A stretch of 64,000 nucleotides of DNA from Bettongia penicillata ogilbyi (lineage: Eukaryota; Chordata; Mammalia; Diprotodontia; Potoroidae). The stretch covers positions 62,001 to 126,000 of the forward strand of contig JAJHZJ010000800.1 of the NCBI GenBank assembly GCA_023548195.1, written 5' to 3'. Numbering within the stretch: the stretch's first letter is position 1; every line of letters begins with the position of its first letter. The notes below the pieces were generated by a model that made no database searches, was not told the DNA's origin, and saw only the letters and a program-made list of their open reading frames with translations. Both the position numbers and the translations under genes were made by a program. Positions 20,992 through 32,000 of the stretch are shown here, piece by piece.

Positions 20992-21689
20992 CCAGAGACA
21001 GAGAGCACAGAGTGAATTGAATAGGATGGGATCATATCTTAAAAAAATTAAGGTAAATGTATAAGAGAAATGTATTGGGAGGAGAGGGGGTGAAATGGAA
21101 TGGGGCAAATTATCTCTCACAGAAGAGGCAAGCAGGAGACTTTTTAGTGGAGGGAAAAAGAGGAGAGCTGAGGAAAAAAACATGAAGTTTACTGTCATCA
21201 CATTCGACTAAAGGAAAGAATAAAATGCACACTCTTTTTGGTATGAAAACCTATCTTACAATACAGGAAAGTGGGGGGAGAAGGAGATAAGCAGGGGTGG
21301 GGGGGATGATGGAAGGGAGGGCAATGAATTGCCTGCCTTCCCAAAGGGAACGGGTGGGGAGGGAGGGATGGGGGGAAGTTGGAACTCAAAGTTTTAGGAA
21401 CAGCTGTTGAGTATTGTTCTTGCTACTAGAAAATAAGAAATACAGGTAATAGGGAATAGAAAGTTATCTGGCCCTACAGGACAAAAGAGAAGATGGGGAC
21501 AAGAGAAGGGAGGGATGATAGAAGAGAGGGCAGATTGGTGATAGGGGAAATTAGAATGCTTGGTGTATTGGGGTGGGGGGAGGGGACAAATGAGGAGAAA
21601 ATTTGGAACCCAAAATTATGTGAAAATGAATGTAAAAAGTTAAATAAATAAATTTATATTAAAAAAATAAAAAAAAAAAAAGCCTTCAA

Positions 21690-22000
21690 TGTCCGATCCT
21701 CAGGATGCTCTCACTTTCTCACCCAGTACCCTTGTATTTCTCACTTTGGCACTTCAATAAAAGTCCTATCCACAAAGCACCTGAAGCTCTCTTCCCTTCC
21801 CTTAAGTCATGCCATTATTCATGGTTTTTGTTTGGTTTGGAATTATGGGATAGGGAGGTGAAATGGAGCATATCTAGGTGTATACACTACAGAGATATAA
21901 AGTAAGATTAATTAAACCTCCCACATACACCCCAGAGAACCCCATTCCCTTAGAGGTCTGTTCTTCTGCTGGATGACAAACCCCATCAATTAATAAATGA
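21690..22000. other. Unassigned stretch
   Basis: Possibly the start of the L2 that follows. No exon recognised. Confidence 0.35.
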
Positions 22001-22388
22001 ATTCTTGCTGGTGGGTCTGCCTACCCCAAGTCTCTCCCCACCCCTCTCCATCCTCCACTCAGGTCTCCAAAATGCTTTTCCAAAATAGCAGGTCTGATGA
22101 CCATGTCACCTTTCTACTCAATAAAATTCATGGTCTCGCTATCATCTCTAGGATCAAACACAAAATCCTGTTTGGCATTCAAAGCCCTTTATAACCTAGC
22201 CCCCACCTGCCTTTCCAGTCTTCTTACATCTTACTCTTGACACTGACCTCATTGCTATGCCATGAACAAAGTACTCTATCTCTTGGCACTGGGCATTTTC
22301 TCTTCTTGTCCCTTGTGTCTGGAATGCTCTCCCTCTTCATTTGCTTACTGGCTTTCCTGGCTTCCTTCAAATCCCAATGAAAGTCTAC

Positions 22389-22773
22389 AGTAATGATGTC
22401 AAAGTGAAACAGAAATGGGGTTCTGGGCCATCGACAATCATACTGACATAGGTCTTGCCACTGAACTCAGATGACTCTGGAGGAGAGAGTGAGGCTGATG
22501 ACTTTGCAATTCCACCTCACTTAAATCCAATCCACTCACAAGTCAAGACATCATCTTGCTGATGCCATGGGTCCTCTTCAAGAACAAAGGATGAAAAATA
22601 AGAAGAAATGGAGAGAGCTGCATGGTGATTTCAAAAATCATACATGCTAATATAGTTCTTTTTAAAAAATTCATATATCAACATTAAAATCAGATATATT
22701 AATCTGGTTCAGCTGCAGTCAGGAGTGTTATGGGCCAAATGCTGCCCTTGGGCCACGGTTTTGACACCTGGTG
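22389..22773. mobile_element. hAT-Charlie-like non-autonomous element
   Basis: The ends carry an imperfect inverted repeat, 'cagtaatgatgtcaaagtga' on the left and the complement of 'ggttttgacacctggtg' on the right. Near the right end is 'agtcaggagtgttatgggcc'. This resembles short marsupial/mammalian hAT-Charlie elements that end in '...ttgacacc.ctg'. The 8-bp target duplication could not be established. A SINE 3' half sits inside it. Confidence 0.55.
22420..22600 (+). repeat. SINE 3' half nested in hAT-like element
   Basis: 'cagatgactctggaggagag', 'gtgaggctgatgactttgca' and 'cctcttcaagaacaaaggat' match the 3' half of the long SINE at 41250. The tRNA-like head is missing. Confidence 0.75.
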
Positions 22774-23015
22774 AAAAGGAAGCCTTTCCTAACACCTTAA
22801 TTATTATTATTAATAATTAATAAATCTTTCTTCCTTTAGTTATTTCCTACTTACCCTATATATAACTTGTTTGTACATAATTTGTTTACTTTTTATTTCC
22901 CCTTAGATTGTGACCTCCTTGAGGGCAGGGGCAGTTTTTTGCCTTTTTTTTTACCCCCAGTGTTTAGCAAAGTGCCCAGCACCTAGTAAGTACTTAATAA
23001 ATGTTTCTGGATTCA

Positions 23016-23315
23016 CTGGCTGTCCCCTATGCCTAAAATACTCTCCCTCCACATCTCCTCCTCCTGGCTTTCAAGTCCCAGCTAAAATCCTACCTTCTAT
23101 AGGAAGCCTTTCCCTATCCTCCTTAATTTAGTGCCTTCCTTCTGCTGATTATTTCCAATTTATCCTGTATGTAGCTTGTTTGTATGTAATTTTTTTGCAT
23201 GCTATCTTCCTCGATTAGACTAGAAACTCCTGGAAAGCAGGGACTATTTTACTTTTTTTTTTCATCCCTAGCGCTTAGCAAGATATCTGGTAGGTACTTA
23301 ATAAATGTTAGAATC
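23016..23315 (+). repeat. L2 LINE 3' end
   Basis: A second, directly following L2 3' end: 'ctgtcccctatgcctaaaat', 'caagtcccagctaaaatcct', 'ccaatttatcctgtatgtag' and 'ggtacttaataaatgttaga'. Confidence 0.85.
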
Positions 23316-23339
23316 TTAAGTCAAAGGCAGTCAGGGGAC

Positions 23340-23540
23340 CTGGAGTCAAATACAGTCTCAAGCCCTTACTAGCTCTGTGACCTTGGGCAAGTAACTGAAC
23401 TTGTGGTTGCCTCAGTTTCCTCAACTGTAAAGTGAGGCTAGTAGTAATTGCATCTACCTCCCAGGGTTGTTATGAGGAGCAAATGAGATATTTATAAAGC
23501 GTCTGACACATATATAAAGGGTAGCTATTTTTGTTGTCAT
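23340..23540 (+). repeat. MIR SINE
   Basis: Forward MIR: 'gtgaccttgggcaagtaact', 'gcctcagtttcctcaactgt' and 'cccagggttgttatgaggag'. Confidence 0.85.
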
Positions 23541-23559
23541 TATTGGAATAATAATTTTA

Positions 23560-24335
23560 GCAACTGATGGGTAAAGGGGTAAACCCAAACCTATATGGTA
23601 TGAATTAAAGTAAGTACCTACTCTAAGGACTCCTTAGGCTGGTGCTGTCTGCAGAGCCAATGAGGAGGGTGTGGTGGAGTATAGACTCCAGCCCGGGCAA
23701 TGATCCCAGAGAAGACTTTCATGTTTCTAACTTTTTGTCCCTTGTTCCAATGGCCTGTCTTTCCTCTGTTCATCATTCCTTGAATAGACAATAAAGAGAG
23801 TTTTTCTCCAAAGAAGATGGGTCTGAGAACTCAATCCATCTGAGGGTTTCTCTGCCCCCCTCCTCCTCACCCGTAGTTATTGAAACACATAAAATTGCAA
23901 CAGAGAACTGGGTGGGACAGAATCTGCTTATAAAGCAAAACTCCTCCTCCCATCTGCTCTCCTCCCCACCCCCCACCCAAGTCTAATCCAGCTGGATCTG
24001 GAGCTGCGGTCTCCTCCCTCCCATCACGCTCACCCATAGCTCGGGAATGTTTGGTTTCCCACTGAGATTAAACCTCAGGCTCATTAACCCTGGGGGTAGG
24101 TAGTAAGTGCAAAAGCTCCCTCTGGGAGGAAAAGGTCCCTCCTGCCAAGAGTTTGTTGGAGTTTGTACCCAGAAAAACATCTTACCCCCTGTCACCGGGA
24201 CCTCGCAACGATAAAATGAAAGACTGTGTGTAAAACTTTGCAAACTTTAGAGCCGCAGTATCAGGATCAGATATTATTAAAGATTTTGTCATTGATGCAG
24301 GAAATTTCCCAGTGCTGCTCTGAGGGAGAGCCGTA
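23560..24335. other. Single-copy DNA with scattered CpGs
   Basis: No repeat recognised. An 'aataaa' with a T-rich flank occurs at 23790. On the minus strand a block near 24180-24210 ends in 'acagggggtaagatg', a plausible donor, but no supported start or partner exon was found. It could be a 5'-flanking region together with 24840-25560. That is conjecture. Confidence 0.3.
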
Positions 24336-24339
24336 ATTC

Positions 24340-24478
24340 TGTAACCTCTAGAGAGCTGCCTGGGACGCTGAGAAGTTAAGGGACTTGCCTACGATCACCC
24401 AGACAATAAATTATCAGGGACTAAACTTGAACCCAGATTTTTCCGGCCTCTCTCCCCAACTCCATGCATCTATTCTAA
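24340..24478 (-). repeat. MIR SINE fragment
   Basis: 'gaagttaagggacttgccta', 'cgatcacccagacaataaat' and 'ttgaacccagatttttccgg' outline a reversed MIR. Confidence 0.65.
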
Positions 24479-24692
24479 AGAGGGGGGAAGAAAAAGCTAT
24501 TCCCCATAGAAAGAAGCAAGGAAAGTTAGAAGTGTGGCGAGAGTGAAATGAAAGAAAAGTGCTCTTACTTCAAAGCAAAATGAAGGACAGCTTTTAATAA
24601 AGTTTAACCTTACCTCCCCAGCGTATGTTCTCATGTGCCGATCTGGATCTCGTGTGGCGATCTGGATGCCTGGTTTTAGGATGTACAGACTC

Positions 24693-24802
<110 letters not shown>

Positions 24803-24839
24803 CAGACACAGAGACAGAGAGAGACAGACACAGACAAGA

Positions 24840-25560
24840 GAGACGGCGTATGTAGGTGTGTGACTGTGTGTGGAAAGGGGGATGTATTTTTTCTGTGTAG
24901 GTGTGGCTGCGTGTGCGAGCGCAGGTGGGTGCTGCTTGGCACCTCCTCCAGAACAGGTCTCTTCTCCCAGCTCTCAGCCGCTGCGTCTCCCCCAGTTCCC
25001 AGTCCCGCTGGTCTTTGGTGCACAGGAAAGGAAGAGTGCCTTGGGTTTCTCTAATCCCCTTGGGCCCCTGCCGCGGTTTCTCCAGATGGGTTCCAGTTAA
25101 ATGGGCCTCCCGGTGAAGGCCCTCCACGATGCAGTCCCGAAGCTCACCAGGCGCATGGGGCTTCACTCCTAGCCCAGCTGAAAGATAGACTGGGGCGGAG
25201 CCCTCGACTTTGGAGTTTTATTGTCACCCAGAGCTCCTTCCCTGCGGGAGGCAAAGAAAGGAGAAGGTGGAGAGACGAGGGAGAGGAGCCCCCTGAGGAC
25301 CTTGCCCCGTTCTTTGTTTCCTCTCCCTTTTTAATTCTTTCCCCCTGAACAAAAACCCTTGTGTTCCAGCATGCGTTTTTCTTTCGCAGGTATTGCCTTC
25401 TCTCCTTTATTTCGGGACGCCAACAGACTGCGCATCCTCCTGTTAGGAGATGGGAGGGAGCTGCTGAGAGCTTGTAACTCAACCCTACCTGGTAAACTCC
25501 TTCTCCTAGAGGGAGGGAGGGAACACGGAGAAAGCTGGGGGAGGAAGGGTGTCAGTCATA
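24840..25560. promoter_or_regulatory. CpG-rich single-copy region
   Basis: Roughly two dozen CpGs by eye in about 700 bp (for example 24903-24925, 25068-25076, 25405-25432), in a window where CpG is otherwise rare outside HAL1/L1 5' UTRs. No repeat was recognised. On the minus strand 'tctatctttcag' and 'cctggtgagc' give weak splice-like signals near 25143-25184. It could be a CpG-island promoter or first exon, but no gene was identified. Confidence 0.3.
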
Positions 25561-25564
25561 GGAC

Positions 25565-25640
25565 CTAGGATCATAGATGTAGAATGAAAGGGACCTGAGA
25601 AGAGGTCAAGTCCAACCCCTTGTTTTAGAGAAGAGGAAAC
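25565..25640 (-). repeat. MIR fragment
   Basis: 'ggatcatagatgtagaatga', 'aggtcaagtccaaccccttg' and 'agaggaaactgataaatcc' are the reversed MIR head. Confidence 0.6.
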
Positions 25641-25689
25641 TGATAAATCCAAAAATTGCTTATTAAGCACTTATGTGCCCGGCGAGGCA

Positions 25690-25955
25690 GGTAGGTGGTG
25701 CAGTGGTTAGAGCACCAGGTTTGGAGTTGGGAAGTTCAACGAGTTCAAACATTTAGACATTTAGTAGCTTCGTGACCGCCTTTGGCATGTCACTTACCCC
25801 CTACTTGCCCCAATTCATCATCTGTAAAATGGGGACACACTGGAGAAGGAAATGGCAAACCATTCCAGTATCTTTAAGGAGAAAACCCCATGGACAAAAA
25901 TCATGGAGTCGGACACGACTGAACAAGACCAACAGTAACAATACATATATGTCAG
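25690..25955 (+). repeat. Marsupial tRNA-derived SINE, long form
   Basis: Forward copy: 'caggtaggtggtgcagtggt', 'gagcaccaggtttggagttg', 'ctggagaaggaaatggcaaa', 'ccattccagtatcttta' and the RTE-like tail 'tcggacacgactgaacaaga'. Confidence 0.85.
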
Positions 25956-26149
25956 GAACTACCCTAAACACTGGAGGTACGAAAATACCTGAGGCTCAGG
26001 GGCTCTATTCTCAGCCCAAATTCAGTGGAAAATCTCCCTTGACCACCGAGGGGCGGAGGTGGTAATTGTCCACTGACACCTTAGTTACTTCTTCCTTTCT
26101 TGGTCTCATGATTTCTTCCAACATCAGGTCCTGCTGTTACCCAGAAAAA
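25956..26149. other. Unassigned stretch
   Basis: Possible L2 remnant ('aggaactaccctaaacactg'). No gene. Confidence 0.3.
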
Positions 26150-26300
26150 TAATAATAGATCTAGAGATCATGTAGTCCACTCCCCTCATTTTACAGAGGA
26201 AGTTCTTTCAGGTAAGTGAATGGCTTGCCCCAGGTCTCCTAGCCTGTTAATAGTAAACATTTATTCCTGGAACCCAGGCTTCCTAATTTCCCATTCCTGA
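26150..26300 (-). repeat. MIR SINE
   Basis: Reversed MIR: 'ctcccctcattttacagagg', 'atggcttgccccaggtctcc' and 'cctggaacccaggcttccta'. Confidence 0.7.
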
Positions 26301-26594
26301 GTTCATTAGCAATATCTCTTCATGCCTGGCAGAACAGCCTTTTTCATAGCCATTAGTGTGCAGGGGACAAGTGGCTAGGATTTCTCCTGTGCAGATTCCT
26401 CTCCTAATTCTGCCTTAGAGTCAGTCACTCACCCTGTCATAGTTTCCTGCAACCAGTCATAATTCCTCTTTCTGTCATTCAGGGAATAAACTCTTGGAGA
26501 CTAGGAAACTGCACTTTATAGCATAAAATTGAATGACAAACCAAGTCTTTTGTGCATTGGCTTGGAACTTAGGAGTTTAGGTTATAGAAGTCAG

Positions 26595-26750
26595 AAGATC
26601 ACTGATCTAGAACTGAAGGCTCCACTTATTTTACAGATCAGGAAACTGAGACCAGGGGAGATGAAGTGATTTGCTGAGGGTCACACTGGAAGACCATCAG
26701 AGGATAAATTTGAACCCAGGGTCTCTGACTACAGAGTCAGTGTTTTTTCT
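26595..26750 (-). repeat. MIR SINE
   Basis: Reversed MIR: 'cttattttacagatcaggaa', 'tgatttgctgagggtcacac' and 'tttgaacccagggtctctga'. Confidence 0.8.
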
Positions 26751-26754
26751 AGTG

Positions 26755-28009
26755 TATGGTGAAATCACTTTTCATCTCCATTTGATGAGTTTAGGGGTGG
26801 ATGTGGAGGAGAAAGTCTGGATCCTGGAATTAGAAGCATGCTACACACACACAGTACACTCAGATTTATTTATTCTTAAAACTCTCTCTTCCATCAGCAC
26901 ATCCTCCAAATGCATGCTCATGCTGGCACTTCTTAATTCCTTTTTTCCTCCTTTTTTTAAATAAGTTCATTTTCTCCCATTTCTCTCTTATGGAAAAATA
27001 ACAAATGCTCAGTGTCAATCAAAGGGAATTTTAGGAACTACCCTTTCCCTCCTCACAGCCCTCTGGCTTTGTCTGAGTTCTCTAGGCAAAGCTAAAAAAA
27101 GTTGGAGGAAGAGGAGAGGCAAAATGCCCCATTCCCTCTAAGAATGTTTAAGGATACTGGAAATGTTTTCTCCTTTAATGGAGCTCTATCCCTCACCCAC
27201 TTCTCCAAGCTAGGACTCATTCCAATCATCCTGACACCTTAACCCTAACTGGTTTCCCTTCCTTCAAGGGGTGGAAAGAGACAACAGAGTCCCAGTGCAG
27301 TGGGTGATGTGTCCTACTTCTTAAATTCCATCTTCTTTTGCACTGTTTTCAGTCTCTTATTTGTCTGGTTTCTAATTTACACTTTCAAGCAAGAAGAAAA
27401 GTTCCTGCTGCAGAAAGACTTTAAAAGCAGAAGTAGATCCTGACTTACTTAGGACATTCCCTCTGCACTGGGCCAGAGAACACTTGGCATGCCAATATAG
27501 TCTCTTGACTAGGGCAAAGGTCCTCCCTCTGTTCTTCCTAGGCAATGCTCTGTGAATTCTCCTCTCATCTCAGGTCTCAAGTCCAGGAAGGAGTAGTCTA
27601 AGAATGTGACTAGCTCTCAGTTTGGAAGGTGAAAGCAGAGGTGAGATAGGGTTACCAGTGACAACACACAAGCCAGTGCCACCCCCTTGAAAAATTAGAT
27701 GATGAATTAGGCTGAGGACTCACATTCCTCAACAACATTTCTTTCATAATAATTTCTGTAAATTTCAAATCAATCCCTTGAAGGTACTGTGCTAAAGGAG
27801 AGAATTAGCATAGTAACCTTCAGCAGGGTTTTGAACATCTGAATAACCAGGAGCTAGCTCTGGGGCAGAGGATTTCAAACTTAGGGGTTCTTAACCTAGA
27901 ATCCATGAACTTCTTGGTTTTTTAAAGACAGTTTGATAACTATATTTCAGTATAAGTGGTTTCCTTTACAATCCTATGTATCCTATTTTATGTATTTAAA
28001 AGCTTTTTT
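26755..28009. other. Longest largely repeat-free stretch
   Basis: Apart from a possible old L1 tail at 26940-27000, no repeat was recognised over about 1.2 kb. ORFs are short. No paired splice sites with coding-like content were found. This is good material for a cross-marsupial conservation test. Confidence 0.4.
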
Positions 28010-28800
28010 TTTTTATTTTAAGGGCTGGCATTTACTTTACTTTTTTTCCTCAAGTAACAAGCATTTTTAAAAATAATCTGTCCATTCCACTATCAACCTT
28101 CCCCCTCTTGAACAGTTAAAAAAAATCTATCTAGATATATATGTATATATATATAATATATTTATGTGTGTACATTAACATACACACATATATGCACACA
28201 CAGTCTGACAAAACAAATTTCCACATTAACTATGTCTAAAAATGCAAGTCTCTTTCTGCATCTTAAGTACATCAGCTTTATTTCAGGAAATAAATGGCAT
28301 GTTTTATCTTCATTCTTCTGGCCTTGTGGTTTATCACTGATCGGAGTTCTAAAGTCTTTCATAGTTGGGTTTTTTTTGTATTATTACATAAATTGTTCTC
28401 CTAGTTCTGTTTGGGGCAGGTAGGTGGTGCAGTGGATAGAGCACCAGGCTTGAAATCAGGAAGATTCATCTTCATGAGTTCAATTCTGACCCCAGACACC
28501 TCCTAGCTGTGTGACCCTGATCAAGTCACTTAACCCCATTTGCCTCAGTGTCTTCATCTGTAAAATGAGCTGGAGAAGAAAATGGCAAACCATTCCTGTA
28601 TCTTTGCCAAGAAAACCCCAACGGGATCCAGATTGAACAAAAAGTTCTATTCACTTCACCTTTCACTTCCTAGTTTCCTGTGAAATTGTCCATTCTGTCA
28701 TTTCTTATGGCACAATAATATTCCATTGCATTTATATACCATAATTTATTTAGCCATTCCCTAACAGGACACCCCCTTAGTTTCTCATTAAAAACATCAT
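28010..28800 (-). repeat. Old L1 3' region split by a SINE
   Basis: Reversed L1: 'aaatttccacattaactatg', 'ctaaaaatgcaagtctcttt', then after the SINE 'cacaataatattccattgca', which is the 'MEYY' codon region of ORF2 reversed. Internal TA/TG runs lie at 28133-28200. Confidence 0.65.
28412..28642 (+). repeat. Marsupial SINE with target duplication
   Basis: Forward copy from 'tggggcaggtaggtggtgca' to 'gatccagattgaacaaa'. The duplication is 'agttctgtt' at 28403-28411 and 'agttctatt' at 28643-28651. Contains 'ctgtgtgaccctgatcaagt' and 'gagctggagaagaaaatggc'. Confidence 0.9.
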
Positions 28801-29400
28801 TCTGAGAAGGGATCCATAGGCTTCACCAGACAACCAAAGAGGGCCCTGACACAAAAAAAGGTTAAGAACCCTTGCCTTGAGGCACAAATACAGCACAAAA
28901 ACAAACACAGTCACTCCTTCCTGACACTGCAACCTTATAGATGAAAAGGACAGGAACAGCTGTAATCCTCACTAATGCCATCTGGCTGAGGGAGTCCTTA
29001 CACCCTCCCTTCCCCCATGTGCAAGGAGAGGAAACTGGATTGGATGGAGGAGACTACATGAAGAAACCAACACAGAAAGGGAGAGCCATGGAAAAGCAAA
29101 GTGCTGCTGCCCAGGATGGTGAAAAGAATGGACAGATCAAGGTGGGTAGAGGGGAAGGGGCAGGATACAGCAGGACACGTGACCGGAAGCAGAAAATATG
29201 GCTTGGAGGAAGAAAAGAAGGGAAGAAGACTCTTGCAGACCTTTGTATAATTTTATTCATTCTGAAATTAAGCACCAAGTAAAACAAGCAGTTCCATAAA
29301 CACAAACTCCATAAACACTGAAACAGAAAAAGAGGGTCAAACAGGAAACTGCTTATGTCTACTACATATGGTTTTCTTTTTAGACATTCTACACACGATC
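28801..29400. other. Unassigned stretch
   Basis: A 113-codon plus-strand ORF (28941-29282) is basic and low-complexity with no domain signature, so it is not called a gene. Confidence 0.35.
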
Positions 29401-29404
29401 TCTT

Positions 29405-29635
29405 TACTGTGACACATACTTAAGCTTTATTTGCCTCAACTACCTCATCTGTAAAATAATAGAATTCATCTTGTAGGGTTGTTGTAAGGATTAAATGAGA
29501 TAATATCAATTAATCAGTAAACATATTTAAGCAGTTACTATGTGCTAAGCACTAAGTATTTAACACCTGATTAATACCTGACATATAATAAGTGCTACAT
29601 AAATGCTAATTATTATTAAGATTTACAAAGATTTA
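29405..29635 (+). repeat. MIR SINE
   Basis: Forward MIR: 'gcctcaactacctcatctgt', 'gtagggttgttgtaaggatt' and 'ataagtgctacataaatgct'. Confidence 0.75.
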
Positions 29636-29654
29636 AAATGAGCAGCTGAAGCAA

Positions 29655-30010
29655 AGTCTATTATGATGATAAATTCCTGTGACAAAACAAATTTCCAGAG
29701 CTTCTTGTCCATAATTCTTTCTGACCTTTCTTCTGTTCTTTTCTATACATTAAAAAAAACCCTTGAATCTCTTTTCTTTCATTTCTATTTATTTTTCAGC
29801 AACCCCATCCCCAACCCACCTTTTTATCCCCCCACTTCCCTCTATAAATTGAAAAGAAAAAAAAAACAAACCCCTTGTAAAAAATATACACAGTCAATCA
29901 AAACAAATCCCTCCTTTAGCCATTTCTGTAAATGGAGGTCTCATTTTTCCTTTGGGAGTCTATTACCTCTTGGACAGGAAGTGAGTAGTATTTCATTATC
30001 CATCTCCCCT
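29655..30010 (-). repeat. Possible old L1 3' region
   Basis: AT-rich. It ends with 'cagtcaatcaaaacaaatcc' and 'gccatttctgtaaatggagg', words like those of reversed L1 3' UTRs at 7600 and 28200. Weak assignment. Confidence 0.35.
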
Positions 30011-30020
30011 TCAGAGGTCA

Positions 30021-30169
30021 AAATAAATAAATAAATAAATAAACAAACAAACAAGCAAATAAATGAATGAATGAATGAATAGATAAATAAATAAATAAAT
30101 GAACGAACGAACGCATGAATGAATAAATAAATAAATAAATGAGCGAATAAATTAATAAATAAATAGATG
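30021..30169. repeat. (AAAT)n / (AATG)n tetranucleotide array
   Basis: About 37 tetranucleotide units that drift among aaat, aaac, aatg, aacg and agat variants in blocks. Confidence 0.95.
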
Positions 30170-30320
30170 AGGTTTTGAGGGTGAAATGAATTTTATTTAT
30201 TATAAATATGATATACTAATATTTAATTTATAATAAAATATAATTTATGTTATTGTATTAATATTTAATTTAGAATAAATATAATTTATAATTAAAATAA
30301 AATAAATAACAAGATGTAAG
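30170..30320. repeat. AT-rich low-complexity tract
   Basis: Almost only A and T, built from 'aatataatttat' words that recur, including an inverted relation between 30195-30235 and 30262-30300. Confidence 0.7.
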
Positions 30321-30429
30321 GAATGCAAAACCACCCTTGATTTATGGATGTCTTTGTGGACACTACAGCCCTATTGAGACCCAAAGGGTGGGGCAGCCTG
30401 GCAGTAACTCTCCCTGTCTGAGTTCCAGT

Positions 30430-30801
30430 CAGGTGCTGAGTTCCATTGCAGGTGCCAGGTTACCTACTGTTCCTCCCTTTCCGTGGTTTCAAAGGCAAAC
30501 TTGGTGTCCTGCACCAGAACAATGGTCTCCCTTACCTCTTCCAGTTCCTGGCAGAGGTGCCAGTATTTCTCAGTCAAGTCCTTGTCCTCCCGTCAGAGCA
30601 CAGTGTGACCCACCTCACCTCCTCTGGGTGCTTGGTGCAGTGGATTTTCACTTGCCCTACCTCCCACAACCTGATTTCCATGTTCTTCATCAGGGGAACA
30701 AACTTCTCCTTGGACATAATGGATGTTGGGGGGCATAGATCCCTGAGGCATCCTGAGACCAAGCTTCTGTCTGGCAGACTCTGAAGTCCTAAAGCTACCA
30801 T
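30430..30801 (-). pseudogene. Unidentified coding relic, coiled-coil-like
   Basis: On the minus strand a 75-codon frame (30801-30574) includes MSKEKFVPLMKNMEIRLWEV. A one-base shift later, the next frame reads 'LTEKYWHLCQELEEVRETIV', then LVQDTKFAFETTEREEQ and a stop (about 30590-30465). The charged, heptad-like composition and continuation across a frameshift look more like decayed protein-coding sequence than noise. 'gaggaacagtag|gtaacc' offers a donor-like end. I do not recognise the protein. No A tail or target duplication was found, so a processed pseudogene is unproven, and a single decayed exon is equally possible. Confidence 0.35.
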
Positions 30802-30949
30802 GGGATCTTTATGTTTTCTTATATTTCCTTCCTGTCACTCTCTTGTCTAGTCTAAAACACCTCTCAAAGGTCTTTTGCTGAATTAAATCAATTGCAATAC
30901 AGTACAACGATGTAATTAAGGATGTCATAGACTAATCGTGCCCGTCATT

Positions 30950-31075
30950 CCTATGTATATAGAGTGCTTAAAGGTTTTTAGGACGCTTCAGCAATATTCT
31001 GAGGTAGGTAGTGAAGTGTTATTATACTTTTTTTAATAGCTGGGGAAATGAAGGCTCAGCAATTGTAGCATATTT
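30950..31075 (-). repeat. MIR fragment
   Basis: 'agtgcttaaaggtttttagg', 'caatattctgaggtaggtag' and 'tggggaaatgaaggctcagc' give a reversed MIR. Confidence 0.6.
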
Positions 31076-31084
31076 GGGGTCATC

Positions 31085-31290
31085 AACATGGCAGAGTAGG
31101 TAGAGCACTGGACCCAGTTAGGAAGAACTGAGCTATTTGTGTGTCCTGAGGAGTGCTAATTAGTCTCCCTGGGCCTTTCTTTCCTCCTCTGTAAAATGGG
31201 GGTGATAATATCTATGTCACAGGATTGTTAGGAGGATCACATCAGATAATGTATGTATAATGCTTGCAAATCTTAAAGCACTGGAAATGT
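31085..31290 (+). repeat. MIR-type SINE
   Basis: Forward copy: 'atggcagagtaggtagagca', 'cctcctctgtaaaatggggg' and 'cacaggattgttaggaggat'. Confidence 0.75.
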
Positions 31291-31479
31291 GAAGCATTAT
31301 CAAGGATGTTAAGGATATTAAGTAAGGATGAAAACCTGGACCTGAGCCCAGATTTATGGATCCTTGGGTGTTCATTCCCCTATGTTACACTGCCTTGCCC
31401 TTGAAATTTTAAGGAGCCCTGCTTTAGAGTATTAATGAGTTAGTGAAAATAGCAAAGTATCTTGAGGGAAAGACAGGAG

Positions 31480-32000
31480 GCAATATTTCCAATCAAGTCA
31501 AACCACCCATACCTTGACCACCATTTCCCCTCTGACCCTGATGGAAACAGCCCAAGAGCCTTGGGAACAGCTGTGCACCCCAAACCATCAGACCTGCCCC
31601 TATGTCCATCATTGAGGGAAGAAATCATTTTAGAGGAGCGTCCCAACTTCCTCATTACCACAAGAGGCAACTGCTGACCATTTGCTACCAACAATCAGGC
31701 AGAGGTATCCAGGGAGTGGAAATACCTCCGAGGTTGCCAGAGTCATCCTGCTTCCACCTCAGAGTCATCCTCTGAAGAAGCAGTTACTTAGAAAGGGAGT
31801 CAGCCATTCCCACTAACTGCCAACCAATAGCCACATACAGGGCAGGCTATCCATAATAGCTGAGGCAGCTATTATTAGGATGAGGCATCCATAAAGCTAC
31901 TACCACTACCTTGGCCATCATCTCCCTCAGATGGTGAAAGAGACAGCCCCTGAACCCAAAAGCCTTGTGAATAGTAATACTTCCAGTCCAACAGCACCTT
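31480..32000. repeat. Imperfect direct duplication
   Basis: Two blocks of about 90 bp, about 31485-31575 and 31883-31975, share the order 'accttg.ccatcat.tccc', 'gatgg', 'acagccc', 'ga.cc...agccttg.gaa.ag' with many substitutions. The surrounding DNA to 32170 is otherwise unassigned. Could be two parts of an unknown repeat such as an old LTR. Confidence 0.4.

Larger units (their letters stand above)
19078..21679 (+). mobile_element. HAL1 copy C, full length
   Basis: Plus-strand ORF1-only element of about 2.6 kb. Order: YY1-like 5' end ('gaagccaagatggcggaata' at 19081), 5' UTR with one monomer, broken ORF1 (19706-20784), CA tract, A/G-rich 3' UTR, and a tail 'aaataaataaatttatatta' followed by A's. 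The target duplication 'aagccttca' is at 19069-19077 and 21680-21688. Flanks are continuous single-copy DNA. No reverse-transcriptase sequence occurs between ORF1 and the tail. Confidence 0.92.
22001..23015 (+). repeat. Long L2 copy interrupted by hAT-like element
   Basis: Left part 22001-22388 has 'ggtctgatgaccatgtcacc', 'ggcattcaaagccctttata' and 'tggaatgctctccctcttca'. The right part, from 22774, resumes with 'ggaagcctttcctaacacct' and ends 'agtacttaataaatgtttct'. The two parts are collinear with the consensus order seen at 23016-23315, so the middle is an insertion. Confidence 0.8.
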
